64,000 bases of DNA, taken from positions 62,001 through 126,000 of the forward strand of contig CAVZJM010000002.1 of NCBI GenBank assembly GCA_963775625.1, written 5' to 3'. This stretch comes from JAIBJN01 sp963775625. Its GTDB lineage: Bacteria; Actinomycetota; Thermoleophilia; Gaiellales; Gaiellaceae. The translations under genes were made by a program, and so were the position numbers. Below the pieces are notes generated by a model, which did no database searches, had not been told where the DNA came from, and saw nothing but the letters and a program-made list of their open reading frames with translations. Below, in pieces: positions 33,265 to 41,841 of the stretch; the stretch's first letter is position 1, and each line of letters begins with the position of its first letter.

Positions 33265-34891
33265 ATGGGGCCGAAGGGTCTTTCCGCCGTCGCCGCCGCG
33301 ATCGTGCTCGTGCTCACCGGCGCCCAGGGCGCGTTCGCGACGACGTCGACGACGCTCTCGCTCACGAGCTTCGCCGACATGGTCGTGGACGACGACCACG
33401 GCCACGTCTTCGTGACCGGAGGCTCGGGAAGCTCCTCGGTCGTCGTCCTCAACTTCTCCGGGCAGGTCGTCACGACGATCATGGGAGAGGCCGGGGCGGC
33501 CGGGATGGCGCTCGACGCCGACAACTCCGTCCTCTACGTCGCCCTCAGCGACGGGAACGAGATCGCGGTCATCGACACGGTCACGCTTGCCGAGGTCGAC
33601 CGCATCTCCTTGTCGCCGGCCGCCGGGGCGGGGAGCCTCGCCCTCGCCGGCGGGCGGCTCTGGTTCTCGCACGACTGCAGCTCGACGACGAGCCGCTTCG
33701 GCTCCATCGCGACCGACGGGAGCGACCTGCAGCAGTACGCGCGAGGCGGGAACTATCCGTCGAACTGCCCGATCCTGGCGGTGAGCCCCGCGGACGCCGA
33801 CGTGCTCGTCGCCAGCGGAACCGGCTCGAGCCCGCCGACGGTGCACGTCTACGACGCCTCCACCGCCGTCCCCACCGTGACGCTTCTCGAGCACGGTGAG
33901 CGGCTCGGACGAGTTCGAGGACATGACGATCACGCCCGACGGGAGCCGGCTCCTGGCCGCCGCGGGCTCCCCCTACTCCGTCCAGGCTCTCCAGCTCTCC
34001 GACCTCTCCGCCGTCGCCAGCTACCCGACGGGCGCCTACCCGATCGCCACGGCCGTCACCGCCGGCGGCAACTTCGTCGCCGGGGGCAGGTTCGGAGCGT
34101 CCGACACGAAGATCTTCGTCTTCCCGGTCGGAAGCTCGACCCCGGTTCGCGACTACGAGCTCGCAACGGATCCGTACGAGGCCTCGCTCGCCTTCAACGC
34201 GACCGCGAGCAAGCTCTTCTCCGTCGGCGAGCCGGTCTCCTCGGGCGGGATCGTCTTCCGCGTACACGGAAGCCCCACCATCGCCCCCTCGGCCACGACG
34301 ACGAAGCTCGCCACTTCGGCCTCGAGGGCGAAGTACAACGGCAAGGTGACCCTGACGGCCGACGTCAACGGCGCGACGACTGGGACGATGGCGATCTACG
34401 CGACGCCCTACGGCGGCAGCCGGACGCTCGTCGCCTCGGGAGCGGTCAACTCCTCGGGAATCCTCAAGCGGACCGTGACGATGAAGTCGCGGACGACCTT
34501 CGAGGCCGAGTACCTGGGCAACGACACGCGTGCCGGGTCGGCGAGCACGGGCCGCGTCGTCTCCGTGCGCGCGAAGACGCGCGTCTCGCTCTCCGGCCAC
34601 TACCGGCGCTCCGGGAAGTACCGCCTCTACCGCCGCGGCCAGGACCCACAGATCCGCGGGACCGTCGCGCCGAACCACTACGGCCTGCCGCTCAGGTTCG
34701 TCGCGGAGCGCAAGAGCGGCGGCCGCTGGCTCCCGGCAACGACCAACATCTTCTACATCGGCCCGAGCGGCTCGGCCGCAGCCGTCTTCTACGCGACGCC
34801 GGGGACGTACCGGGTCAAGGTCGTCTTCGCCGGGGACATCGACCACCTCGGCAGCTCCTCGCGCTGGGCGTACCTGAAGATCAAGAGCTAG
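33265..34891 (+). CDS. Secreted beta-propeller/Ig-like surface protein, frameshifted
   Basis: N-terminal signal peptide (LSAVAAAIVLVLTGAQGAFA). Residues 30-330 carry propeller-like repeats (ADMVVDDDHGHVFVTGGSGS, GMALDADNSVLYVALSDGNE, MTITPDGSRLLAAAGSPYSV). The C-terminal 200 residues contain two Ig-like strands sets (TLTADVNGATTGTMAIYATP, YRVKVVFAGDIDHLGSSSRW). Near 33893 an extra or missing base splits it into two frames (33265-33895 and 33896-34891); both halves are otherwise intact. It lies between tRNA-Val scars 2 and 3, so it may be cargo. It probably acts at the cell surface in adhesion or binding. Confidence 0.7.
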
Positions 34892-34988
34892 CGGCCGCGC
34901 AGCACCGGCCGCCGTCTCATCACATCCCTCCTTAGGCGCCCCGAATCCGGCCGAAATGGGCACGTCGAGGGTGCCTGTGAAGCACCCC

Positions 34989-35033
34989 GCCTTTCACGCA
35001 GGAGGTCACAGGTTTCGAGCCCTGTACCGCCCA
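34989..35033 (+). repeat. Degenerate tRNA-Val 3'-half remnant, copy 3
   Basis: Same sequence as copies 1 and 2 except for a changed anticodon loop (CTTTCAC) and an extra T in the T-loop (GGTTTCGAGCC). The decay shows that it is an old scar. Upstream CCCCGAATCCGGCCGA matches the flank of copy 2. Confidence 0.7.
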
Positions 35034-35144
35034 TCGGCCGGAAGGCCGTTGTCCAAACGGTCGGGCCGGGTGGTAGTTTCACGCGTGCACAACGAGCTCC
35101 ATTGCCGAGCTCGACTGCCGACCCGCACGCCGCACGAGGTACCC

Positions 35145-35639
35145 ATGTGCAAGAACAGCGTCCGGTGGCTCTACAGGCTCGAGCGCAACTTCACGTGGGA
35201 GTCGAGCCACCCCATTCCGGATGATCTCGTCTTCCGCGACAAGACGGGCGAGGTGCGCCTGATCATCGACACGGACGGCAGGATTACCGTGACGGAGGGT
35301 TATGCCTGGAATGGGTGCAGCCCGAAAGTCTGCGTCTTCGACTTCCTGGTTGGAACCCCCGAGGGCGTTGTCCATGCCGGGACTGGGAGGCGAAAGACGT
35401 ACTTCGCCTCTCTCGTGCACGACGCCCTGTATCAGTTCCTGCCCGAAGGCCTCCCGTATCGGCGACGGGACGCCGACAGGTTCTTCCTGGTTCTGCTCGG
35501 GGAGTCAGAGTTCGCGCCTCGATGGCCGTACTGGGCTGCCGTACGATTGTTCGGCGGGTTCGTCTGGCGGGCGACGAGACGGAAGCGTCAGACGCGCGGC
35601 ACCCAAGATCTGGTTGCGGAACTGCTGCCCGTCGCATGA
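35145..35639 (+). CDS. DUF1353-like hypothetical protein, 164 aa
   Basis: Strands FVFRDKTGEVRLIIDTDGRI-like and GYAWNGCSPKVCVFDF precede the conserved helix SLVHDALYQFLPEG, with a D-x-FF segment (RRRDADRFFLVLLGES) after it. This order (polar strand, W-x-G, HDALY, D..F) is that of DUF1353 phage and bacterial proteins. ATG 35145 is chosen at the start of similarity; the frame is open upstream through the tRNA scar. Confidence 0.6.
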   Translation: MCKNSVRWLYRLERNFTWESSHPIPDDLVFRDKTGEVRLIIDTDGRITVTEGYAWNGCSPKVCVFDFLVGTPEGVVHAGTGRRKTYFASLVHDALYQFLPEGLPYRRRDADRFFLVLLGESEFAPRWPYWAAVRLFGGFVWRATRRKRQTRGTQDLVAELLPVA

Positions 35640-35829
35640 CGCGCGCTTGGTAGCTGGGGCCGCCGCGGTCCACGTCCTTCTGCCATCCCCTCGCCTCGCC
35701 GGCAAGCGGAGGTGCGAATGAGAACGCCGAGCACGAGAGGGGATCGGAGACGACCGCAGCAGACGTGATCCGCGAGACCGAACAGGAGCGCGTCCGGAGG
35801 CGCAGCGACGCGCCGTAAGCCATCGGCAG

Positions 35830-35859
35830 TTGACAGGTAACCCTATGGTTACATAACAT
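35830..35859 (+). promoter_or_regulatory. Promoter with operator in the spacer
   Basis: -35 TTGACA (35830-35835), 18-base spacer, -10 TAACAT (35854-35859), six bases to the start codon. The spacer contains the inverted repeat GTAACC - CTAT - GGTTAC (35837-35852), well placed for a repressor to block polymerase. Confidence 0.8.
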
Positions 35860-35865
35860 GCTGCC

Positions 35866-36642
35866 ATGGACGCGGTGTTCAAGGCTCTCTCAGACCCGAC
35901 GCGCCGGGGCCTCCTCGACGAGCTTTACCGGGAGGACGGGCAGTCGCTGACCGCGCTCGAGCGGCGGCTGCCGATGACGCGCATCGGGGTCATGAAGCAC
36001 CTGCGGGTGCTCGAGGAGGCCGGCCTCCTGACCACGAAGCGGCGCGGTCGCGAGAAGCTGCACTTCCTGAACCCCGTCCCGATCAGGCTCGTCCACGACC
36101 GCTGGGTGAGCAAGTACGCCGAGCCCTGGGCGGCAACGCTCACGGGGCTCAAGACGCGACTGGAGGACACGATGGAGAAGGTGTTCGAGATCTACATCAA
36201 GACGACGCCCGAGCGGCTCTGGGAGGCGATCACCGACCCCGAGCTGCGCGCGCAGTACTCGTTCGGCGTCGCCGTCAGCTCGGACTGGACGTCCGGCTCG
36301 CGCTACGAGTCCAACCACGCCGGCGCAGGCGTGGCCATCGCCGAGGGCGAGAACCTGGAGGTCGACCCGCCGCACCGGCTCGTCCAGAGCATGAACGCGC
36401 TCTGGAGCGACGACGTGAAGAGCGAGGGAACCTCGCGAGTCACCTGGGAGATCGAGCCGGTCGGCGACTCGTGCCGGCTCCTGGTCACTCATGACCAGCT
36501 CCGCGAGGGTGCCAACGACGAGCTCTACGGCGGCTGGCCGATGATCCTCTCCGGCCTGAAGACGCTGCTCGAGACCGGGGAGAAGCTGACGACGCCCGGC
36601 TCGCTGCGCTACTCGGAAGCCGAAGCCTGGTCGGCCTCCTAG
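35866..36642 (+). CDS. ArsR-type HTH fused to SRPBCC (AHSA1) domain, 258 aa
   Basis: Residues 1-95 are an ArsR winged helix (ALSDPTRRGLLDELYREDGQ, MTRIGVMKHLRVLEEAGLLT); residues 103-240 are an AHSA1/START-like ligand cavity (EKVFEIYIKTTPERLWEAIT, WEIEPVGDSCRLLVTHDQLR). Usually the two are separate neighbouring genes; here they form one chain. No ArsR metal cysteines are visible, so a hydrophobic ligand bound by the SRPBCC part may set DNA binding. The dyad in its own promoter suggests autorepression. Confidence 0.88.
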   Translation: MDAVFKALSDPTRRGLLDELYREDGQSLTALERRLPMTRIGVMKHLRVLEEAGLLTTKRRGREKLHFLNPVPIRLVHDRWVSKYAEPWAATLTGLKTRLEDTMEKVFEIYIKTTPERLWEAITDPELRAQYSFGVAVSSDWTSGSRYESNHAGAGVAIAEGENLEVDPPHRLVQSMNALWSDDVKSEGTSRVTWEIEPVGDSCRLLVTHDQLREGANDELYGGWPMILSGLKTLLETGEKLTTPGSLRYSEAEAWSAS

Positions 36643-36704
36643 GGCGCTCGCGCACCGGATCGGGGCCCGTCGCATCTCGGCGGCGCCCCGATCCGGCGAC
36701 TACG

Positions 36705-37445
36705 ATGGGCTCGTCTCCGAGCACGGCTGGGAACCGCTCTCCGGCGCGCGTTGGCGCCATCGTCTGCCTCGGCGCGGGCCGTACGAGCGCGAGCAGATGC
36801 TGGTCGAGTTCGCGCGCGGAGAAGCGCGTCGTCCACGTCGGCTTCGTGGACGAGCACCGGCTGGCGACGAAGCTCGGACAGGGCACGTGGCTCCACGCCC
36901 GCCTGGCCGAGTCGGCCTCGTCGCTCGTGGGTCTCGACGTGGACGAGGAGGGCGTCCGCTGGGCGACCGAGCACGGCTTCGAGGCCCATGCCGTCGACGC
37001 GCAGTCACTGGAGGCCGTCGCGGCGCTCGGGCTCGAGCCAGCCGACGTCGTCATCGCGGGCGAGGTGGTCGAGCACCTGGACGCCCCCGGCCCTTTTTTC
37101 CGTTCGCTCCGACAGCTCGTGCGCTCGGACGGCCTCCTGGTCGTCACGACCCCCAACGCCTACCGGCTGCTCAACTTCCTGGCGCCCGTCGGCGGCGTCG
37201 AGCTCGTCCACCCGGACCACACCGCCTGGCACAGCCCGCACACCCTGGCAACGCTGCTCGCACGCGGCGGCTGGGAGATCGAGGGGACTGCGTACTACCA
37301 GAACCCGGCGCCCCAGCTGGACGGGGTGACGGGAGCCCTCGTCGGGGCGGGCCGGGCCGTGTTCGTCCGCCTCGGCCGCCTCGCCCCGTTCTGGAGCGAC
37401 GGCCTGGTCGTCTGGGCGCGCCCAGCTCCGTCCTCGCGCGGCTAA
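36705..37445 (+). CDS. SAM-dependent methyltransferase, about 246 aa
   Basis: Class I methyltransferase core: VVHVGFVDEH in place of the GxGxG loop, LVGLDVDEEGVRWATEHG, DVVIAGEVVEHLDAPGPFFR (motif post II) and LLVVTTPNAYRLLNFLAPVG. The first 40 residues of this frame are not like the family; in another frame 36665-36820 codes for a better N-terminus (DYDGLVSEHGWEPLSGARWR, EQMLVEFAR). A frame change near 36817 is likely. Similar proteins methylate small molecules or sit in glycan clusters. Confidence 0.7.
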   Translation: MGSSPSTAGNRSPARVGAIVCLGAGRTSASRCWSSSRAEKRVVHVGFVDEHRLATKLGQGTWLHARLAESASSLVGLDVDEEGVRWATEHGFEAHAVDAQSLEAVAALGLEPADVVIAGEVVEHLDAPGPFFRSLRQLVRSDGLLVVTTPNAYRLLNFLAPVGGVELVHPDHTAWHSPHTLATLLARGGWEIEGTAYYQNPAPQLDGVTGALVGAGRAVFVRLGRLAPFWSDGLVVWARPAPSSRG

Positions 37446-37460
37446 GATTGTCCGGCGCCC

Positions 37461-37534
<74 letters not shown>

Positions 37535-37625
37535 TTCCCAAGCATCCGGTCGGCGAAGGAAGCCTGGAGCTCCTCCGCTGTCCACCGAGTGAAGGAGAAC
37601 CGGGGGGAACCTTCGTAGCAGGGGC

Positions 37626-38570
37626 TCAGAAGACCGCGAGCGGGTTGATCGGCGAGCCTGTCCCGCCGGTGACGCGGAGCGGGGCGGCTATGAAGAGGAA
37701 CTCCCAGCGCCCGGCCCGCTCGCAGGCAGCGCTGAGCTCCTCGAGCTGCAGGTAGTCGAGCAGGTGCACGCCCATCGCGTTCAGTGCAAGGACGTGGATC
37801 GGATACGCGACCCCCTCGGTCGTGCTCGGGGCGGTGTCGCTGTTGCCGTCACAACCGAGTGCCGCGACCCCGCGCTCCGCGAGGAACGGCATCGCTCCCG
37901 GATGCAAGCCAGGCTTGGCCTTGGTTGTGTCCCACGCGCCGAGCTCGGCCAGGCGCCTGACGAGACCGGTGCGGACGAGGAGGATGTCGCCCGCGCCGAC
38001 GGTTACGTCCTGCTCGCGCTCCGCCGCCTCCAGGTCCTCGCGAAAGACGTGATCGCCCGGCTCGAGCCACTGCAGCCCGTGCAGGCGGGGGATGTCGAGC
38101 AGAACTCCGCGACCGACGAGGCCGCTCTCGAGCACCTCGATCGAGTCGGCCGCCGCCCCGCGAGCCGTCACCGTGTCGGCCGGGGTGCCGTTGTAGAGCG
38201 ACCCTTCGTAGGCGACGTGACAGAACGCGTCGATGTGCGAATGGCCCTCGTTGTGGTAGTTAGATCCCACGAAGTCCTTGAAGAACTGCAGCGATCCAGA
38301 GCCGACACCGGGTGCTTCAGGCAAGACCATACGATGGACGGCGGGTTCGGGATTGTCGGGGGCGGCCTGGGTGTTCAAGGGAAGGCTCAGCGAAACACTC
38401 ACACCCTCGCGCACGAGTCGGGCAGCCGCGGCGACGCGCTTCGGAGTCAGCTCGTTCAGCGCTCCCCGCTGGTCGTGCTCGCCCCAGCGCCCCCAGGTGC
38501 TCACGGCCCGAAAGAGCGCTTCGAACTCTGAGGCGCTGACGTGCTCCCGTTGCCTGGGCGTCTCGGTCAT
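37626..38570 (-). CDS. Cyclase-family (kynurenine-formamidase-like) metal hydrolase, 314 aa
   Basis: The metal-binding motif HNEGHSHIDAFCHV near residue 106 (variant of HxGTHxDxPxH), GVLLDIPRLHG, and a second ligand region CDGNSDTAPS...HVLALNAMGVHLLD are characteristic of the cyclase family. Members hydrolyse amides or lactones; the substrate here is unknown. Three bases separate it from a small zinc-knuckle frame upstream on the same strand. Confidence 0.85.
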   Translation of the reverse strand: MTETPRQREHVSASEFEALFRAVSTWGRWGEHDQRGALNELTPKRVAAAARLVREGVSVSLSLPLNTQAAPDNPEPAVHRMVLPEAPGVGSGSLQFFKDFVGSNYHNEGHSHIDAFCHVAYEGSLYNGTPADTVTARGAAADSIEVLESGLVGRGVLLDIPRLHGLQWLEPGDHVFREDLEAAEREQDVTVGAGDILLVRTGLVRRLAELGAWDTTKAKPGLHPGAMPFLAERGVAALGCDGNSDTAPSTTEGVAYPIHVLALNAMGVHLLDYLQLEELSAACERAGRWEFLFIAAPLRVTGGTGSPINPLAVF

Positions 38571-38573
38571 CGA

Positions 38574-38753
38574 CTACGACTCGTCTTCATCCTCGCGCAA
38601 CGTGTTGCCGCGATCTTGCGGAATCAGCGTAGTCGCACAGACCGGACAAACGGTGCCAATAGACCTTTGTGCGCAGCTCGGAGTCTCGTTGCTCGAGCGC
38701 TGAACAGGCGGAACAGTCTCGGTTCTTGTCTCGTCGGCCGGTCTGCGATTCAA
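38574..38753 (-). CDS. Small zinc-knuckle protein, up to 59 aa
   Basis: The frame ends CPVCATTLIPQDRGNTLRED, EDES and stops three bases before the cyclase start. A single CPxC pair and an acidic tail are visible. TTG 38753 is the only start-like codon in frame; no ribosome site is seen. Confidence 0.3.
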   Translation of the reverse strand: MNRRPADETRTETVPPVQRSSNETPSCAQRSIGTVCPVCATTLIPQDRGNTLREDEDES

Positions 38754-38760
38754 TCGCTCT

Positions 38761-40410
38761 GTGGGCCGCGCGCGCGGTGTGCTTTCTTGCCTCGACACCG
38801 TTGCTCGGAACGGGGACATCCGGCGCGTCCAGCTTGCATGGGGCGGGGCGATCACGGCCGAGTGGGCGCACTTCGTCGCGCTCGGCGTGTTCGCCTACGA
38901 CGCGGGTGGAAGCGTCGCGGTTGGCATCGCCGGGCTCGTGCGCATGCTCCCTGCCGCGCTCATCGCGCCGTTCGCCTCCTCGCTTGGCGATCACTTCCGG
39001 CGCGAGCGCTTCCTGCTCGCGATCTTGCTTCTCGGCGCTAGCGCGCTCGGCAGCTCGGCGATTGCATTCTTCGTCGGCCCGAGTGAGTTCCTGATCTTCG
39101 CGCTCGCCGGCGTCGTCGGAGTTGCCTCGACGCTCATCCGGCCGGCACAGCAGGCGTTGCTGCCATCTCTTGCGAAGACGCCTGAGGAACTGATCGCGTC
39201 GAATGGAGCGACGTCGACGATCGAAAGCCTTGGGACGTTGATCGGCCCGCTCCTCGCGGGGGTGCTCGTCTCGGTGGCGGACGTCGGTACGGTCTTCGCG
39301 CTCGGAGGCGGTGCCTTTCTTGGCGCCGCGATCCTCCTCGCCCGAGTGCGAGTTGAGGGCCGAATCGAGGCTGCGGAGCGGTCGGCCTTCGACAGCGCGC
39401 TGACCCTCGTCCTGGCCGGCTACCGCCTGGTTGCGCGAACGGCGCGGCTCCGTCTCATCATCGGCCTCATCATCGCGCAGACGTTCGTTCGGGGCTGTTT
39501 GAACGTCCTCGTCGTCGTCGCTGTTTTTCGCGTCTTCGACGCGGGGGCAGGAGCCGTCGGCTATCTGACCGCCGCGATCGGGATCGGCGGCGCCATCGGA
39601 GCCCTCGCGGCGATCTCTCTGAAGGGGGTGCGCCTTGCGACGCCGTTTGGGCTCGCGCTCGTTTTCTGGGGCCTCCCAGTCGTGCTGCTGGCAGTGGCGC
39701 CCGACCCGATCGTTGCGTTCTTCCTGCTCGCTGTCGTCGGCGCCGCAAACAGCGTCGAGGACGTGGCCGTCTTCACGCTCCTGCAGCGAATCGTTCCGAA
39801 CGACCTCCTCACGCGGGTCCTCGGCGTCCTCTGGGGGCTCGCCATGGGCGCGGTCGCGATAGGTTCGATCTTCGCGCCCGCGCTGGTCTCGGCGCTCGGG
39901 CCGCGTCCCGCATTCGCGGCCGCCGGGGTCGTCTTGCCCGTGCTCGTCGTATTGACCTGGCGCCGGCTCGTGGAAATCGACCACACCTTCACGGTGCCCG
40001 CCACTGAGCTGGCGCTCATCGGCCAGGTGCATATTTTCGAGCCGCTTTCGCTGGCTGCAAAGGAGCAGATCGCGGCTGAGCTGGTTTCGGTATCCGTGGC
40101 GGCAGGCGACGTCGTGATCCGCCAAGGTGAGCAGGGAGACTGCTTCTATGTCGTCGCAGGCGGCCAGCTCGAAGTGAATGCCGAAGGTCTCCATAGGGAG
40201 GCCGGCCCGGGCGATTACTTCGGCGAGATCGCCCTCATGCGGGACGTGCCCCGAACTGCGACTGTCAAGGCGACCGTCGACTCGAAGCTCTTCGTGCTCG
40301 GGCGCGATGCGTTCCTGCGTGCCGTCACCGGCCGTCCGTCCATGCAGGCCGCCACGTCAGTCGTCGAGGCGCGCCTCGCCGCGACCGAGGAACAACTTCG
40401 CCTTCGCTGA
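38761..40410 (+). CDS. MFS transporter fused to a cyclic-nucleotide-binding domain, 549 aa
   Basis: About 10-12 membrane helices (residues 20-410) of the major facilitator fold, with the loop A motif region GDHFRRERFLLAIL. The C-terminal 125 residues form a cNMP-binding barrel: VSVAAGDVVIRQGEQGDCFY, then the phosphate-binding cassette GDYFGEIALMRDVPRTATVK. Such fusions are known in Actinobacteria; the ligand could be cAMP or c-di-GMP and may gate transport. GTG start; TTCAAT lies six bases before it. Transported substrate unknown. Confidence 0.9.
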   Translation: MGRARGVLSCLDTVARNGDIRRVQLAWGGAITAEWAHFVALGVFAYDAGGSVAVGIAGLVRMLPAALIAPFASSLGDHFRRERFLLAILLLGASALGSSAIAFFVGPSEFLIFALAGVVGVASTLIRPAQQALLPSLAKTPEELIASNGATSTIESLGTLIGPLLAGVLVSVADVGTVFALGGGAFLGAAILLARVRVEGRIEAAERSAFDSALTLVLAGYRLVARTARLRLIIGLIIAQTFVRGCLNVLVVVAVFRVFDAGAGAVGYLTAAIGIGGAIGALAAISLKGVRLATPFGLALVFWGLPVVLLAVAPDPIVAFFLLAVVGAANSVEDVAVFTLLQRIVPNDLLTRVLGVLWGLAMGAVAIGSIFAPALVSALGPRPAFAAAGVVLPVLVVLTWRRLVEIDHTFTVPATELALIGQVHIFEPLSLAAKEQIAAELVSVSVAAGDVVIRQGEQGDCFYVVAGGQLEVNAEGLHREAGPGDYFGEIALMRDVPRTATVKATVDSKLFVLGRDAFLRAVTGRPSMQAATSVVEARLAATEEQLRLR

Positions 40411-40592
40411 ATAAGGCACACGATCGTCAGCCAAACTTCTGCCCGGCACTGGTAGCTCATGTTCGCGGATGAATCCGCCAGCTGAAAGACGCACAGTGGC
40501 GCACGTTCTTGGCAAGCCAGGGTCGAATGGCTGGAGGGCGGCCACCTCATCGACCAGGCTCACCCGGCGGTGCCCGACTCGGAGAAAGTCTG

Positions 40593-40616
40593 CTACCGTA
40601 CTAACTAGTACAGTAG
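40593..40616. promoter_or_regulatory. Palindromic operator for the MarR regulator
   Basis: A 24-base dyad with arms CTACCGTACT and AGTACAGTAG around AACT; nine of ten arm positions pair. It lies 19 bases before the SRPBCC start and its AAAGGAGG site. Probably bound by the MarR protein encoded second in the operon. Confidence 0.7.
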
Positions 40617-40635
40617 CGGACTAAAGGAGGCTGGC

Positions 40636-41025
40636 ATGAGCTCTCGGACTGTCACGACGGTGCTCGACGCGCCCAAGGAGCAGGTGTTCGACTACCTGTC
40701 GCGGATCGAGAACCTGCCCGAGTGGGCGACCGAGTTCGCCCGCGAGCTCAAGTACGAGGACGGCAAGGCCAAGGTCGTGAACGGGCTCGGCGAGTTCTAC
40801 TTCACGATCGATGCGGATCCCGAGACCGGCGTGATCGACATGTTCGCCGGGCCGGCGGAGGACGAGCTCGCGCTCTTCCCCACCCGCGTCGTGGAGCTGC
40901 CCGGCGGGCGGAGCGCCTACAGCTTCACGATGTTCAAGGGGCCGGGGGTGCCGGACGAGCTCTTCGAGTCGCAGTACCAGTCGCTCCTGCGCGAGTTCGA
41001 GAACATCCGCAGCACGTTCTCGTGA
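40636..41025 (+). CDS. SRPBCC (polyketide-cyclase-like) protein, 129 aa
   Basis: START-like fold: TVLDAPKEQVFDYLSRIENL, then EWATEFARELKYEDGKAKVV and a long C-terminal helix (DELFESQYQSLLREFENIRS). It binds hydrophobic ligands in related proteins. AAAGGAGG stands five bases before ATG 40636. The stop overlaps the MarR start (GTGA). Confidence 0.85.
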   Translation: MSSRTVTTVLDAPKEQVFDYLSRIENLPEWATEFARELKYEDGKAKVVNGLGEFYFTIDADPETGVIDMFAGPAEDELALFPTRVVELPGGRSAYSFTMFKGPGVPDELFESQYQSLLREFENIRSTFS

Positions 41026-41456
41026 TCGGCAGGGACGACCTGGGCTTCCTGCTCGCAAAGGCAACGCAGCGCTGGAACGAGCTGCTCGCCGCGCGCTTCG
41101 CCGCCGCAGGCTACGACGACGTCAGCCCGTCGTACGGCTCGGTGCTCGTGCCGCTCTTCGAGGAAGACGGGCTGCGGATGGGCGAGCTCGCTCGGCGCGC
41201 GTGGTTGAGCAAGCAGGCGATGACCGAGCTGGTTCGCCGGCTCGAGCGAGACGGGCTCGTGGAGCGGCGCGCCGACCCGAGCGACGGGCGCGCCTCCGTG
41301 ATCTTCCTGACGGAGCGAAGCCACGCCTTCGAGCCGGTCGCCGCCCAGGCGCTCGCCGAGCTCGACGGGCTCGTGCGGCTCCGGCTGGACGGCGAACAGG
41401 TCGACGAGCTCAGGGCGAGCCTGCAGAAGCTGCTCGACCTCGGCGACGACGGCTAA
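41022..41456 (+). CDS. MarR-family transcriptional regulator, 144 aa
   Basis: Winged helix with SPSYGSVLVPLFEEDGLRMG, ELARRAWLSKQAMTELVRRL (recognition helix) and the wing ERRADPSDGRASVIFLTERS. A dimer probably binds the palindrome at 40593 and represses its own operon until a ligand binds. The GTG start is coupled to the SRPBCC stop. Confidence 0.9.
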   Translation: MIGRDDLGFLLAKATQRWNELLAARFAAAGYDDVSPSYGSVLVPLFEEDGLRMGELARRAWLSKQAMTELVRRLERDGLVERRADPSDGRASVIFLTERSHAFEPVAAQALAELDGLVRLRLDGEQVDELRASLQKLLDLGDDG

Positions 41457-41830
41457 GGCGCCTCCGGTCGGTGGCAGACCGCTTCGATGTTGTTGCCGTC
41501 CGGGTCGAGGGCGAAGGCGCCGTAGTACGTCGGGTGATAGATCTCGCGCACGCCGGGCGGGCCGTTGTCGGTCCCGCCCGCTGCCAGCGCGGCGACGTGA
41601 AAGGCGTCGACCGTCGCTCGGTTGCTCGCGGAGAACGCGACGTGGACGTTCTCCGTCGTCGGCTCTCGCCGGTCGGTGATCCAGAACGACGGCTTGCCCT
41701 CGGCGCCGAACCCGCCCAGGTGATCCGCCGGCTCCATCAACAGGGAAAGCCCCAGCGGTGCGAGCGCGCGAGCGTAGAAGTCGCGGCTGCGCTCGTAATC
41801 GGAGACGTTGAGAACGACGTGATCGATCAT
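41453..41830 (-). CDS. VOC-fold protein, 125 aa
   Basis: Glyoxalase-like module: MIDHVVLNVSDYERSRDFYA (first metal His), LSLLMEPADHLGGF, YHPTYYGAFALDPDGNNIEA (second half with Glu ligand). This set of His/Glu residues supports metal binding. Its stop overlaps that of the convergent MarR gene by four bases. Confidence 0.88.
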   Translation of the reverse strand: MIDHVVLNVSDYERSRDFYARALAPLGLSLLMEPADHLGGFGAEGKPSFWITDRREPTTENVHVAFSASNRATVDAFHVAALAAGGTDNGPPGVREIYHPTYYGAFALDPDGNNIEAVCHRPEAP

Positions 41831-41841
41831 GGTGCCGTGCG

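Noticed and set aside
32761..35033. Complete tRNA-Val genes at 33.0 and 35.0 kb
   Set aside because: No 5' acceptor GGGCGGT or D-arm is present upstream of either; copy 3 also has loop changes.
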